From positions 22,191 through 86,190 of the forward strand of contig PUQB01000024.1 in NCBI GenBank assembly GCA_003024785.1: a DNA stretch of 64,000 nucleotides. The letters run 5' to 3'. Below the pieces are notes generated by a model. It saw nothing but the letters and a program-made list of their open reading frames with translations, was not told the DNA's origin and searched no databases. Shown here in pieces: positions 62,529 through 64,000 of this stretch; the first letter of the stretch is position 1; each line of letters begins with the position of its first letter. This DNA is from Selaginella tamariscina. Lineage: Eukaryota; Streptophyta; Lycopodiopsida; Selaginellales; Selaginellaceae. Made by a program: the position numbers and the translations under genes.

Positions 62529-62796
62529 TTAATTCTTGAAGATGATTAAGCTAATAGCAGCAGTTACCAGAGAGGTTAACAAAGCAGAAACAATATTAAC
62601 ACCATTATTGCTCAATATATCTTCTCCAGTAATGCGCTTCACTGTTGGCCCTGGTTTTCCCACAACCTGTATATAGTTATATTAATACAATATATATGTG
62701 TGTATGCATGTGTTTTGAAAACAGTATGTTTATCTAGCAATATGTATATATGTATGAATGTAAACTGCGCGTGTGTAACTCCCTCCCTCTCTCTGG

Positions 62797-62835
<39 letters not shown>

Positions 62836-63825
62836 CAACACACACATGTATATATGTGCCCTTGTGTGTATGCCTTGTGTCTATATCCATACACATGCAC
62901 ATACACACATGTGTGTGTGTCCTAAGCTAAGCATGGTTTATACTATAAACATCTATAAACTCCTCTATAGGGGATACATGTAAATACTATATACTAGATA
63001 TTATATACAAGGTAGATGTACATAACTATATCATATGTTTATATATCTATATAGTTATGCATGTAAGTATGTATGCATTACGTATGGTGTATAATAATGT
63101 AAATGACCTTTCTGTGTTCATAAATGAACATACTACGTAGATACATGTGTACGTCTATGTGTATGTACCTTCTTTCTGACTTTGCACATGCCGGAAAATT
63201 GAACAGTTGCACCCAGGAGCGAATCCGTTAAACTCCCAGCTAATCCAGCAAACAGTCCTAATGGAAACGCCCACCACTGGTTAAAATAAGTAGTGCCTTG
63301 ACATGACGTAGTCAACATGCCCGCTAAAACGAACACTAAACCAATTAAAGCTCCTCCTAAACCAGCTGCACTAGTCCCAAGTAGCGTAACTCCACCGTTT
63401 GTACCACGAGGTACCACCTATAAACATTAGTTAATCATAATACTATATACATACATATATACATATACATATACACACACACATATGTGTGTATATGTAT
63501 GTATAGAGAGAGAGAGAGAGTAGTATCTACCTGCATGGTAGTGATCAAGCGTGGTTGGGTTTTGCTTAAGACGCCAATCTCAGAGGACCACGTGTCACCA
63601 TTGCAGCAAGCATAGTAACCTAGAACACCAGCAAGAAGCCCTGTAACCAGAGGATCTGCTTTCGAATTCAGGCATCTGTCTTCCCATCCAGTGGAATATG
63701 CCGCTGCTAGTGATAGTAAAGTTCCACCAATACTATTGGCAAGCACCTGTATCCTATAAAGACACAAAAACATGCACATACACATCCGCACATGTATGTA
63801 TATGTTCGAAGAAAAGCACATATGG

Positions 63826-63880
<55 letters not shown>

Positions 63881-64000
63881 CACACACACGTACCAATCAC
63901 GTTGACCACCCTCCTTGAAGTCTTCTTCCACCGTTCGTTTTTCAGCAGATTTGTATTTGGTAAGGTAGGAAGAGCTCATGTAAAATGTCAATATTACTGC
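62529..64000 (-). CDS. TMEM19/PGR-like (DUF92) membrane protein, partial
   Basis: Four exons on the minus strand: 63894-64000 (continues beyond the window), 63531-63753, 63169-63417 and 62529-62666, all joined by GT-AG introns in matching phase, ending in a stop at 62529. Readable parts include DFKEGGQRDW, CCNGDTWSSEIG, PRGTNGGVTLLGT, FAGLAGSLTDSLLGATVQFSG and VVGKPGPTVKRITG. These are hallmark stretches of the DUF92/TMEM19 family of multi-pass integral membrane proteins, of which VTE6 (phytyl-phosphate kinase) is a more distant plant relative. Hydrophobic segments occupy most of exons 2-4. Arabidopsis PGR is the closest comparison I know. No breaks are seen. The first exon(s) lie to the right of the window. 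Introns start at CT/CA microsatellites. Confidence 0.88.
62790..62835. repeat. (CT)n-(CA)n microsatellite in intron 3 flank
   Basis: CTCTCT run followed by CACACA between exons of the TMEM19/PGR-like gene. A second long one is at 63827-63890, directly beside the donor of the first visible intron. Confidence 0.85.

Noticed and set aside
1..64000. tRNA, rRNA or organelle-derived insert
   Set aside because: No cloverleaf A/B-box pair, rRNA core or organelle gene was recognised by eye; a dedicated scan was not possible.

Overview
This is a repeat-rich window from a land plant nuclear genome. The signs are AT-rich intergenic DNA, short GT-AG introns, a PLS-type pentatricopeptide (PPR) gene, CCCTAAA telomere-type repeats, and several plant transposon classes nested in each other. 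Broad PPR and transposon content with long CA/CT microsatellites fits a large non-seed genome such as a fern, but that is a weak inference. Most coding sequence here is decayed transposon sequence. The only gene that reads cleanly is a TMEM19/PGR-like (DUF92) membrane protein cut by the right edge (62.5-64.0 kb, minus).

The main structure is a pair of inverted copies of one multi-gene unit, left arm about 3.77-14.99 kb (minus) and right arm about 34.7-42.6 kb (plus). In order, each arm has a 5' region with an untranslated-exon-like segment, microsatellites, an array of the 18-bp palindrome GGCGGGATTAATCCCGCC, a conserved 82-nt hairpin, a gene resembling a ParB-like domain fused to a beta-class DNA methyltransferase-like domain, a gene for an FCP1/SCP-like HAD phosphatase, and a shared AT-rich 3' end. 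A third, deleted copy (5' end joined to 3' end) sits at 0.76-1.93 kb, and loose 3' ends lie at 1-222 and 27.18-27.76 kb. This suggests a mobile, cargo-carrying family rather than a single duplication. All copies carry frameshifts, but the lesions differ between arms.

The left arm is broken by a 4.4-kb non-coding LTR retrotransposon (LARD type; 4788-9164, 5-bp target duplication AAGTA) and by a 163-bp solo LTR of a very small family. The right arm supplies the empty site for both.

Between the arms lie an LTR fragment (15.0-15.4 kb), a PPR pseudogene (16.25-18.8 kb, minus), plus-strand exon-like fragments (19.1-20.3 kb), a young Ty3/Gypsy element with 205-bp LTRs (20768-25653, minus), an 812-bp MITE-like element (25806-26617), and a DUF7869-like transposase-type pseudogene (28.4-31.1 kb, minus). 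The latter has another palindrome array just upstream. AT-rich tandem repeats and telomere-like DNA follow (32.3-34.6 kb).

Right of the right arm are a Gypsy pol remnant (42.6-43.3 kb), a ZBED/hAT-like remnant (44.5-46.6 kb), weak unknown exons (47.6-49.5 kb), gene-poor AT-rich DNA, a 6.5-kb tail-to-tail inverted pair of hAT transposase pseudogenes (52.3-58.85 kb), the 3' exons of an unrecognised gene (60.8-62.1 kb, minus) and the TMEM19/PGR-like gene.
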